A DNA stretch of 64,000 nt from contig NZ_CP012898.1 in assembly GCF_001310225.1 (NCBI RefSeq), positions 1,302,001 through 1,366,000 on the forward strand, in the 5' to 3' direction. This document shows positions 1-7,364 of this stretch, one piece after another (within the stretch, counting starts at the first letter, position 1; each line of letters opens with the position of its first letter). The notes beneath the pieces were generated by a model, which was not told the DNA's origin, did not search any database, and saw only the letters and a list, made by a program, of their open reading frames with translations. The DNA is from Pseudalgibacter alginicilyticus (lineage in GTDB: Bacteria; Bacteroidota; Bacteroidia; Flavobacteriales; Flavobacteriaceae). The position numbers and the translations under genes were made by a program.

Positions 1-5
1 TTAAC

Positions 6-845
6 TTATGGCAATATTAGCTTTAAAAAACTCCTTTTAAATTTATTCCAACCTCTTTCTATTAAAGATGGTTTATATATACCAAATTTCTTTTTCCTTT
101 GTTTAATTGCTTCGTTGATTAATTTTTTAGAACTATTATCTTTATAAAAGCCCTTAAAAGCTTCTACCGTTGCTACTCCTCGCATACACATTTCTTCTTT
201 ATCTAAGTGACTCCAAACGCCCTGACTATGTACTCTGTAAACGCTCATATTATCATTTAAAACAAAAGCTTTTTTATCTTTAATTGCTATTAATTGCAAA
301 GCCCAATCACCTGCTGGCACATTCTTAAAAAAAACCGGTAATTTACTTATAGCCTCTTTTCTTATTAAAAGAGTTGCAGTATTTAATAAATTACTAAAAA
401 TCAACTCCTTAAACGTAAACTCTTTAACAGGAATCAATGTTTCTCTCACAATATCATTCTTTAATTCAGAAGATTGGTGACCACAATAACTATACTCTTC
501 ATTTACCTCCAGAAAATCAACTTGTTTTTGAAGTTTTAAAGGATCTGTCCAATAATCATCGCCTTCACATATGGCAATGTATTTTCCTTTAGATTGTTCT
601 AATACAAATACAAAATTAGGAATCATTCCTAAATTTACTTCATGATTAAAGTATTCTATTTTAACTTTAGATTTATTGGATCTAATTAAATCATTAATAA
701 CGATATTTGTATTATCAGTTGAACAATCATTTGCAATAATCAACTCGTAATCAAAATCACAATCTTGATTTAATATACCCTCAATAGCTTCCTTAATATA
801 ATTTTCATGATTATAGGTAATCATTATTACACTTACCATCATCAT
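6..845 (-). CDS. Family 2 glycosyltransferase
   Basis: GT-A fold glycosyltransferase, expected to transfer a sugar from a nucleotide-sugar during assembly of a surface polysaccharide at the inner face of the cytoplasmic membrane. The start reads MVSVIMITYNHENYI, the typical first strand. NDCSTDN at residues 39-45 is the nucleotide-binding acidic motif and CEGDDYW at 93-99 holds the DXD-like metal site. The 279 residues contain no membrane segment. Three ATG codons stand in a row, so the start is fixed only to within two codons. The stop lies at 6-8, so the gene is complete. It is the last gene of the locus in the window, 57 bp after the acetyltransferase, and the locus may continue beyond the edge. 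Donor and acceptor sugars cannot be told. Confidence 0.9.
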   Translation of the reverse strand: MMMVSVIMITYNHENYIKEAIEGILNQDCDFDYELIIANDCSTDNTNIVINDLIRSNKSKVKIEYFNHEVNLGMIPNFVFVLEQSKGKYIAICEGDDYWTDPLKLQKQVDFLEVNEEYSYCGHQSSELKNDIVRETLIPVKEFTFKELIFSNLLNTATLLIRKEAISKLPVFFKNVPAGDWALQLIAIKDKKAFVLNDNMSVYRVHSQGVWSHLDKEEMCMRGVATVEAFKGFYKDNSSKKLINEAIKQRKKKFGIYKPSLIERGWNKFKRSFLKLILP

Positions 846-902
846 TAAAGAAGTTTCATAATTTTAATTTCGCCTAATAAGGAAAACATATTATTATCAT
901 TT

Positions 903-1568
903 TTATTTTAAAAATTTCTCGCCTATTTTCCTCTCTCTAATTATTTTACATGGATTCCCATAGGCTAATACATTATCAGGAATATCTCTAATAACTAAGC
1001 TCCCTGCTCCAATGACACTATTTTCTCCTATAGACAACCTGTCAAATACAGTAACACCCAATGTAATTGCTGAATATTTACCTAAAAAAACATAGCCCCC
1101 GGTCAGTGATCCTGCTGAAATACTAGCAAAAGCAGAAATTACACAATCATGTTCAACTTGTGCACCTGTGGCAAAAAAAGTAAAATCTCCTATTTTTGAT
1201 TTAGGGTTAAATATACATCCAGCCATTGCTACAACACCACAACCAATTTCAACATTATTACCAATAATAACTGATGGGTGAATTGCATTAACAAATTTAA
1301 AATCAGGAACTAATTTAGTTATTTGTTCTCTCACAAAATATCTACTCCAATTGTCTCCAATTGATATAACACCACCGTAAAGATTGTATTTTTCTATTAA
1401 TTCTGAAATGTTTTCTTGCCTACCTATTACAATATAACCAAATCTATATGAACCAATGTCTTGTATTGAATCAATAATTCCTACAATATTATACTTATTT
1501 TGTTTTTCTATTATATCTATAACATAATGAGCTTGATTTCCTCCTCCTATTAATACAATATTTTTCAT
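903..1568 (-). CDS. NeuD/PglD-type sugar O/N-acetyltransferase
   Basis: Acyltransferase of the NeuD/PglD family, which puts an acetyl group from acetyl-CoA on a sugar or nucleotide-amino-sugar. Residues 1-80 form a Rossmann-like substrate domain starting with VLIGGGNQAH (5-14). From about residue 95 the protein runs as a left-handed beta helix of hexapeptide repeats (IGNNVEIGCG, IGDFTF, IGENSVIGAG). H140 in QVEHDC matches the catalytic histidine position of PglD, and GNPCKII near 204-210 is the usual end of the acetyl-CoA site. The 221 residues are normal for the family. It follows the DegT aminotransferase by 67 bp. An aminotransferase plus PglD-like acetyltransferase pair commonly makes N-acetylated amino sugars, so that is the inferred job. 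O-acetylation of a finished sugar is the alternative. Confidence 0.88.
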   Translation of the reverse strand: MKNIVLIGGGNQAHYVIDIIEKQNKYNIVGIIDSIQDIGSYRFGYIVIGRQENISELIEKYNLYGGVISIGDNWSRYFVREQITKLVPDFKFVNAIHPSVIIGNNVEIGCGVVAMAGCIFNPKSKIGDFTFFATGAQVEHDCVISAFASISAGSLTGGYVFLGKYSAITLGVTVFDRLSIGENSVIGAGSLVIRDIPDNVLAYGNPCKIIRERKIGEKFLK

Positions 1569-1635
1569 GCTTTTTTTTATATTTTAGATTATTTTAATAA
1601 TATAGATTTCAAATAAAACATAATAAACATCATCA

Positions 1636-2706
1636 TTATAGTATAGACTTTATTAAGTTAATAATATGTGTTTGATTTGCTTCCGAGAGTTCTACAAATA
1701 ATGGCAAACATAGTATACGCCTTGAAACAGAATCTGAAATAGGAATAAATTGTTGATTTATATAAGGCAATTTATTTAATGAAGGATAAAAATAACGACG
1801 AGGGAAAATACCATATTTATTTAATAATTCCTGTGTCATTAATAATTTTTCTTCACTTTCAAAAACAATAGGATAATAACTGTAATTCCATTCTGTAAAT
1901 TCTCTAACTCTCAAAACTTGCAAAACTGTATTTTGAAATGCTTGATTATAAGTTTCACAAATTTTCTTTCTTTCTTTTAAAACTAACTTCATGTATGGCA
2001 AAATAGCTAACCCCATTGCCGCTTGAGGCTCACTCATTTTCCCATTAATACCTAAACCATGAAATTGTTCTAGACCATTATGCCCAAAATTATGATGAAA
2101 AAACATAGTTTCATAATACTCTGGTTTACAAAATAAAGCGCCACCTTCTCCTGTATGAAACAGTTTGGTAGCATGAAAACTACAGGTACTAACGTCTCCA
2201 TATTCAAACATAGATTTTCCTTTATAGGTTACTCCAAAACAATGTGCCGCATCATAAATAACTTTTAAATTATGCTTAAATGCTATAGCTTCGATCATTT
2301 CAACATCACAAGGATTACCAAATACATGAGTTGCTAAAATAGCCGTAGTATTGGGTGTTATTGCTGCTTCAATTTTAGTTTCATCAATGGTTAAATATTC
2401 TGGATGTATATCTACAAATACAGGTGTACAACCTTCCCATACAATACTTGAAACTGTAGCAACATAACTAAATGGAGTAGTAATAATTTCATCTGTTAAA
2501 CCGAATGCCTTTATTGCTATTTGTAAAGGCAAAGTACCATTAGTCATGGCTATAATACTTGTTACTCCTAAATAGTTTTTAAGTTTAGCTTCTAGTTCTT
2601 GTACTAAAACACCTCTATTGGTCATCCAGCCAGAATTCCAAGCTTTTTTTAAAACAGCTTGATATTCTTCTTGAGGTGGTAAAAATGTTTTAGTAACGTT
2701 TATCAT
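1636..2706 (-). CDS. DegT/DnrJ/EryC1/StrS aminotransferase
   Basis: PLP-dependent sugar aminotransferase of fold type I, converting a nucleotide-linked keto-sugar to an amino-sugar with glutamate as usual donor. The PLP lysine is K181 in SFHATKLFHTGEGGA. The cofactor-binding loop TNGT (55-58) and DAAHCFG (152-158) are in place. At 356 residues it is of normal length, if slightly short at the N-terminus (MINVTKTFLPPQEEYQAVL). Its ATG at 2704-2706 overlaps the TAA of the methyltransferase gene as TAATG, so the two are probably translationally coupled. With the acetyltransferase downstream it likely makes an N-acylated amino-sugar for the polysaccharide. The exact sugar cannot be read from the sequence. 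Confidence 0.92.
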   Translation of the reverse strand: MINVTKTFLPPQEEYQAVLKKAWNSGWMTNRGVLVQELEAKLKNYLGVTSIIAMTNGTLPLQIAIKAFGLTDEIITTPFSYVATVSSIVWEGCTPVFVDIHPEYLTIDETKIEAAITPNTTAILATHVFGNPCDVEMIEAIAFKHNLKVIYDAAHCFGVTYKGKSMFEYGDVSTCSFHATKLFHTGEGGALFCKPEYYETMFFHHNFGHNGLEQFHGLGINGKMSEPQAAMGLAILPYMKLVLKERKKICETYNQAFQNTVLQVLRVREFTEWNYSYYPIVFESEEKLLMTQELLNKYGIFPRRYFYPSLNKLPYINQQFIPISDSVSRRILCLPLFVELSEANQTHIINLIKSIL

Positions 2707-3857
2707 TAAACATTATTTTTTGGTTTAGCAAAACAAATAGTTTCTTCTGCATGAATGGTATAATGCCCTATAAAAATTTCATAACCTAAATCTAATCCTA
2801 ATATCCAATTGGGGATATTTATAAAGTCATCAAAACTATGATAAATAGCTATGGCTAATTTAGGTCTAAAAATTCTTATAGTTTCAATTGCTCCTTCAAG
2901 AGCCATTGATTCAGCTCCTTCAATATCCATTTTTATAAAGTCTACTGTTTTAAGTTTTTTTGATTTTACAAAATCATCTATTGAAATAGTTTTGCAACTC
3001 CCTGTTTGTCCTTTAAAGGGTTTAAATTCAACTCTGCTACCAGGTCCATTATCTTTATAATATATAATATCTTCAGATATATTAGAAACAGGATGTTGAA
3101 TTAATTCAATTCTATTAAAAAATTTGGGGTTTAAAGCTAAATTAATATTAAAAAACTTTATATTATCGGGAATAAATTCAAAAGAAAACACCTTTCCTTT
3201 ATTACCAGACTTATGCGCAAAATATAAAGCTGTATCTCCCCAACATGCACCAACATCTAAAACCACATCATCACTCTCAACTGCTACGACATTAGTATTT
3301 TTAATTTTATAAGCATATTGTTCTATAATAAAATCAGTAGCAACCCCTAATTGAAAAAAATATAACTGTAAATCATAACCTATTGGATTCAAATCAAATT
3401 TTTCTAAAATAAAATGTAAAAAATTAGGATTATATGTATCCTTAGGGTTTGACAATTCCTTTGCTTTTTCAATGGCTTGCCAATATGAGTCCTTGTTGAG
3501 CGGTAATTTAATTTTCCTATAGCTTAACAATCTATATGCAATCAAGTCTATAAATAATTTTTTGTCTTTTTTTGAAATATGATTCCAAATATTATTTATT
3601 CCGTTTAAATAATCTTTAACATAATCATCTGCTTTTTTGTAATAAACTCTATTTTCAGGGTAGTAACCTATCCATTTTTTAATATTCTTTTTAAAATAAT
3701 TTATGCTTAATAACTTTACTTTATCTTTCTTTACCACCTCATCAACAGCTAAATATGGCCCGAACCTATATTCATCATAATTTTCAATACCATAATTATT
3801 ATTAAAGGACCTTTTGATTTTTTTATAAAGTGCTCTTTTGAATATATTCGTTCTCAT
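2706..3857 (-). CDS. FkbM family methyltransferase
   Basis: SAM-dependent O-methyltransferase of the FkbM family. The first 190 residues are a poorly conserved basic and aromatic extension. The catalytic part follows: VVLDVGACWGDTALYF near residues 198-213 is the SAM-binding motif I, and VDFIKMDIEGAES near 305-317 is the FkbM signature. The chosen ATG (3855-3857) overlaps the wzt stop as TAATG, the same arrangement as at its own stop with the next gene. An in-frame ATG 45 bp upstream (to 3902) would overlap wzt by 46 bp and is less likely. Placed directly after a Wzt with a C-terminal sugar-binding domain, it may methylate the growing polysaccharide, possibly as a chain-end cap. That role is inference. 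Confidence 0.85.
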   Translation of the reverse strand: MRTNIFKRALYKKIKRSFNNNYGIENYDEYRFGPYLAVDEVVKKDKVKLLSINYFKKNIKKWIGYYPENRVYYKKADDYVKDYLNGINNIWNHISKKDKKLFIDLIAYRLLSYRKIKLPLNKDSYWQAIEKAKELSNPKDTYNPNFLHFILEKFDLNPIGYDLQLYFFQLGVATDFIIEQYAYKIKNTNVVAVESDDVVLDVGACWGDTALYFAHKSGNKGKVFSFEFIPDNIKFFNINLALNPKFFNRIELIQHPVSNISEDIIYYKDNGPGSRVEFKPFKGQTGSCKTISIDDFVKSKKLKTVDFIKMDIEGAESMALEGAIETIRIFRPKLAIAIYHSFDDFINIPNWILGLDLGYEIFIGHYTIHAEETICFAKPKNNV

Positions 3858-5074
3858 TAAATAGTTTGTTTTAATTCTGAATCTATTAAGAAAGGCGTCC
3901 AAATTTGTAAATCTTGTTCAACTTTTAATGTTATTGCCTTATGTATTTTAAAATAAGTGCTTATGGCATAAGTTTCAGATGCATTCAAAGTTATATTGTA
4001 AACACCCTTGGATAAATTCAAATTTTTTAATTCAAAATGCAAATCAATTTCTGTATTAGGAATAATATCCTTGGGGATTTGATTTATTGGAATAATCTCC
4101 GCTACTGCTCTTTGCTCCTTATCATAAATAGCAAAACTGATGAAAGGCATTTTTTTTAAACTGTAATTTTTGATTGTACATTTTAAATTTACACTGTCCC
4201 CCCAATTAATTTTATAAATTCCATTTTCACATTTTATATTTTCCAATGAAGCCTCTTTTAGTTCAATAGAATTATCTGTAAAAACAACATTAGATGTTTC
4301 ATTTGTTAAAAACAAACTATAGTATAAATCAATAGCTTTCCCTACATCTTTCCCTTGAAACTGTGTTTTACCATGCTCCATCAAAATAACCTGACTACAA
4401 ATACGAGATATCATAGGCATACTATGGCTAACAAATACCATAGCTGTATTAGGCAAAATAGTATCAATGGTTTTAAAACATTTTAATACAAAGCCTAAAT
4501 CCCCCACCGCCAATACCTCATCTATAATCAACACATCTGGTTCCATTTGGGCCGCTACAGCAAAACCCAAGCGTACTTTCATACCAGAACTATAATTTTG
4601 CACGGGCATATCAATAAACTCGCGTATTTCTGAAAAATCTATTATTTCCTCAACTTTACTATCTATTTCTTTTTTAGTAAAACCTAATACGGCCCCGTTG
4701 TTATAAATATTTTCTCTACCACTTAATATGGGATTGAAACCTGCTCCTAATTCTATTAGCGCACCAACTCGCCCCTTGATAGTTACCTTTCCAGCATCAG
4801 GATTAATTAATCCGTTTAATATTTTTAGCAACGTAGATTTTCCTGCACCATTATGCCCTATCAAGCCTAAACATTCACCACGACGGAGTTCAAAATTAAT
4901 ATCTTTAACTGCCCAAAATTCTTTATCGCGTAATAACCTTACGTTTTTATTCCCTCTAACATTAGTAAACAAATCCTTTACGCCATACCACAAGCTTGTT
5001 TTTAAATCTTTACAAAACTTTTTTGAAAGACCTTCTACTTTTACCAGTACCTCCTTTTCTTTCATATTAGGCAT
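3857..5074 (-). CDS. ABC transporter ATPase, Wzt/TagH type with C-terminal sugar-binding domain
   Basis: ATPase subunit of a polysaccharide ABC exporter working with the permease encoded just upstream. Residues 8-250 are the nucleotide-binding domain: Walker A GHNGAGKST (73-81), signature YSSGMK (161-166), Walker B DVLIIDE (180-186) and the switch histidine in VSHSM (215-219). The insertion AGFNPILSGRENIYNNG is typical of Wzt, TagH and RfbE. Residues from about 265 to 405 form a beta-sandwich like Wzt_C, the domain that in O9a-type systems recognises the modified end of the chain. The first ATG overlaps the permease stop by 8 bp; a second ATG three codons later lies 1 nt beyond that stop. The exported substrate is probably undecaprenyl-linked polysaccharide. 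Confidence 0.92.
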   Translation of the reverse strand: MPNMKEKEVLVKVEGLSKKFCKDLKTSLWYGVKDLFTNVRGNKNVRLLRDKEFWAVKDINFELRRGECLGLIGHNGAGKSTLLKILNGLINPDAGKVTIKGRVGALIELGAGFNPILSGRENIYNNGAVLGFTKKEIDSKVEEIIDFSEIREFIDMPVQNYSSGMKVRLGFAVAAQMEPDVLIIDEVLAVGDLGFVLKCFKTIDTILPNTAMVFVSHSMPMISRICSQVILMEHGKTQFQGKDVGKAIDLYYSLFLTNETSNVVFTDNSIELKEASLENIKCENGIYKINWGDSVNLKCTIKNYSLKKMPFISFAIYDKEQRAVAEIIPINQIPKDIIPNTEIDLHFELKNLNLSKGVYNITLNASETYAISTYFKIHKAITLKVEQDLQIWTPFLIDSELKQTI

Positions 5075-5912
5075 TTAAACGTTCAACAATAACGGGAATG
5101 GAAATTCTATAAAAAAGTAAACCAATAAAAAATAAAGCAGCACTTATCCCGAAAATCCAAAAGAAATATCCTAAATACTCTGGAACATGACCTATTGCAA
5201 AATCTCGTGAGGTTAAAATTAATGCCGTAAATGGATTGATTTCCATGATAGTTTTCATAATCCCATCCTTTGGAATAGCATAAACAACAGGTGTTATATA
5301 CATTAATAGACTTAAACCCATGCTGGTTATTTTAGAAATATCATTATAAATTAAGGATATAGGCGTGACAAATAAACCTACAGTAGTGCCAAACAAGATA
5401 GCAGCAACTATTGCAAAAGGAAACAAAAACAACGACCAATGAAACCCAATACCATAAACAAAGATAAATACTATTAAAATAGCTATTTTAATAATACTAT
5501 TAAAAAGCAACTTATAAATCCCCGATAATATTAATGCTTCTTTGGGGAAATTTATTTTTGTCATAATTCCTCTTGCGGCATTAGTATTCTTAGTAGGGGA
5601 GTTAATAGCTTCTGAAATAATAGACCAAATTAACGTTCCTGAAAACACAAAAACAGGATACGGCACACCTGTATCTGAAAGTTTCACGGTACCTGTAGCA
5701 TTTAAAAATATCCAAACCAGAGCGGAGGTTATTGGAGTAATAAATGCCCAAACAACGCCTAAATAAGACTGCCGGTATTGTGATTTTATATCTCTTGTTG
5801 CTAATTGTTTAGCTAGAAAATGAGACCCAAAAAAATCTTTAGCACTTTCTTTTATCAGCTTGCCAATTTTTAAGTTACTTTCTTTTTGATATATCTTGGT
5901 TTCAACTTGCAT
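5067..5912 (-). CDS. ABC-2 type polysaccharide export permease (Wzm/TagG-like)
   Basis: Integral membrane subunit of the polysaccharide ABC exporter. The N-terminal third carries LATRDIKSQYRQSYLGVVWAF, the amphipathic helix and first loop typical of ABC2_membrane proteins such as Wzm, KpsM and TagG. About six hydrophobic segments follow, ending near residue 272. Length (281 aa) is at the family norm. The gene follows cysC by 21 bp and overlaps the ATPase gene by 8 bp, so the two subunits are made together. It moves lipid-linked glycan from the cytoplasm to the periplasm, where the Wzc and Wza proteins of this locus could take over. Confidence 0.93.
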   Translation of the reverse strand: MQVETKIYQKESNLKIGKLIKESAKDFFGSHFLAKQLATRDIKSQYRQSYLGVVWAFITPITSALVWIFLNATGTVKLSDTGVPYPVFVFSGTLIWSIISEAINSPTKNTNAARGIMTKINFPKEALILSGIYKLLFNSIIKIAILIVFIFVYGIGFHWSLFLFPFAIVAAILFGTTVGLFVTPISLIYNDISKITSMGLSLLMYITPVVYAIPKDGIMKTIMEINPFTALILTSRDFAIGHVPEYLGYFFWIFGISAALFFIGLLFYRISIPVIVERLNA

Positions 5913-5933
5913 GAATTAATAATCTGAACTTAA

Positions 5934-6524
5934 TTATAACTTATTTTTTAAAACTGTTAAAATTTTTGCTACCGCTTCTTCTGGACTTTCTTGAACTGTT
6001 TTAATTTCAATCATTGGGTTTACAGGCACTTCAAAAGGAGAACTTATTCCTGTGAAATTTTTAATTTCTCCAGAACGCGCTCTTTTATAAAGCCCCTTTA
6101 CATCACGCTGTTCACAAACTTCCAAGGGGGTATTTACAAAAACTTCAATATAATAATCGCTACCTACTATTGTTTTTATATCTTCTCGTATTTTATTATA
6201 TGGTGAAATGAATGCTGCCAATACTACTAATCCAGCATCTACAAATAATTTGCCCACTTCAGCAGTACGTCTTAAATTTTCAATACGATCTTCTTTTGAA
6301 AACAGCAAATCTTTATTTAATCCACGTCGTAAATTATCACCATCTAAACTATAGGTATGTATACCTTTTTTATACAATTCTTTTTCAAGTAAATTAGCTA
6401 TGGTAGATTTACCTGACCCGGACAAACCTGTAAACCAAATTAAACATGGTTTATGAGTGTTCATTTGCTCCCTGTCAAACCTATCAACACTATATGTTTG
6501 CTTTAAATTGTTTTTCATAAGCAT
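5934..6524 (-). CDS. cysC: Adenylyl-sulfate kinase (APS kinase)
   Basis: Phosphorylates adenosine 5'-phosphosulfate with ATP to give PAPS, the sulfate donor of sulfotransferases. Walker A is GLSGSGKST (33-41). DGDNLR (61-66), FISPY (105-109), DVKGLYKRAR (141-150) and NFTGISSPFE (156-165) are the substrate-binding elements of CysC. The 196 residues contain one domain with no fused ATP sulfurylase. The ATG abuts the cysQ stop (TAAATG). No ATP sulfurylase, sulfate permease or PAPS reductase is nearby, so the gene is placed for making PAPS within a polysaccharide locus rather than for cysteine synthesis. That reading is inference from position. Confidence 0.94.
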   Translation of the reverse strand: MLMKNNLKQTYSVDRFDREQMNTHKPCLIWFTGLSGSGKSTIANLLEKELYKKGIHTYSLDGDNLRRGLNKDLLFSKEDRIENLRRTAEVGKLFVDAGLVVLAAFISPYNKIREDIKTIVGSDYYIEVFVNTPLEVCEQRDVKGLYKRARSGEIKNFTGISSPFEVPVNPMIEIKTVQESPEEAVAKILTVLKNKL

Positions 6525-7313
6525 TTATTGAACTACAAAGTGAGGATTCAACAAGTTTTCTTTATTATATGTCAGTTCAATTTCTTTTTCAACTTGTTTA
6601 ACTGTTAGACCAACAGCTTTACATATAGCATGTCCTGCTGCGGTATCCCATTCCATAGTTGGTGCAAATCTTGGATATATATTTGCATGACCTTCTGCTA
6701 CTAAGCAAAATTTTAAAGAGCTGCCTTTTGAAACTATAACTACTTTTTTATTTTGTGTTTCTAAATTTTTAATAAAAACATCGGTTTCTTTACTCTTATG
6801 CGAACGACTCCCCACTATATTAATTTCATTATTAATCTCTTTTTTAGGTGTTATCTCCAAGCTATTTTGAAAAATAGCCTCTGTAAACTTGTGAGTTTTT
6901 AATTTGCATTTATAAGCCTTACTTTCCTCTACTATTGCAAAATACAAGGTTTTTGAAGCTGGCACATAAATAACCCCTAAAACGGGTATGTTATTGTTTA
7001 TAAGTGCTATATTGACGGTGAATTCGTTATTTTTTTTTATAAATTCTTTTGTTCCGTCCAAAGGGTCTACCATCCAACAGGTATTCCAGTTTTTTCGAAT
7101 AGTATAAGACGTTTGTTTGTTTTCTTCACTAATAATAGGAATCGCTGTTTTTTTTAAATACGAATTAATGGTAATATTGGCATTTTTATCTGCAATGGTT
7201 AACGGTGAATTATCAGATTTTAAGGCCACTTCAAAACTATCGGAATAAATATCCATAATCTCTTCTCCCGCTGCAATACTTGCTTTTATAGCTATTAGAA
7301 GTAATTCTCTCAT
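6525..7313 (-). CDS. cysQ: 3'(2'),5'-bisphosphate nucleotidase
   Basis: Inositol-phosphatase-fold enzyme that removes the 3'-phosphate from PAP (and PAPS), clearing the by-product of sulfotransferases. Metal ligands are visible: SEE (62-64), DPLDGT (83-88) and WDTAAGHAI (222-230). Length (262 aa) is typical. It lies directly before cysC with no gap, and 51 bp after wzc. Pairing of a PAPS-making and a PAP-clearing enzyme in one locus suggests steady sulfotransferase use. A general salt-stress role, known for CysQ in other bacteria, cannot be excluded. Confidence 0.93.
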   Translation of the reverse strand: MRELLLIAIKASIAAGEEIMDIYSDSFEVALKSDNSPLTIADKNANITINSYLKKTAIPIISEENKQTSYTIRKNWNTCWMVDPLDGTKEFIKKNNEFTVNIALINNNIPVLGVIYVPASKTLYFAIVEESKAYKCKLKTHKFTEAIFQNSLEITPKKEINNEINIVGSRSHKSKETDVFIKNLETQNKKVVIVSKGSSLKFCLVAEGHANIYPRFAPTMEWDTAAGHAICKAVGLTVKQVEKEIELTYNKENLLNPHFVVQ

Positions 7314-7364
7314 AATTCTATCTTAAAAAATACACTGTTAGTTTTTGATTTGACTGTGTGGCAA

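Noticed and set aside
3858-3902. Longer N-terminus for the FkbM methyltransferase
   Set aside because: It would overlap wzt by 46 bp, while the ATG at 3857 forms TAATG with the wzt stop, as also seen at the next junction.
4728-5078. 116-codon plus-strand frame within wzt
   Set aside because: Antisense to the conserved Walker A half of Wzt; it has no start context or family likeness.
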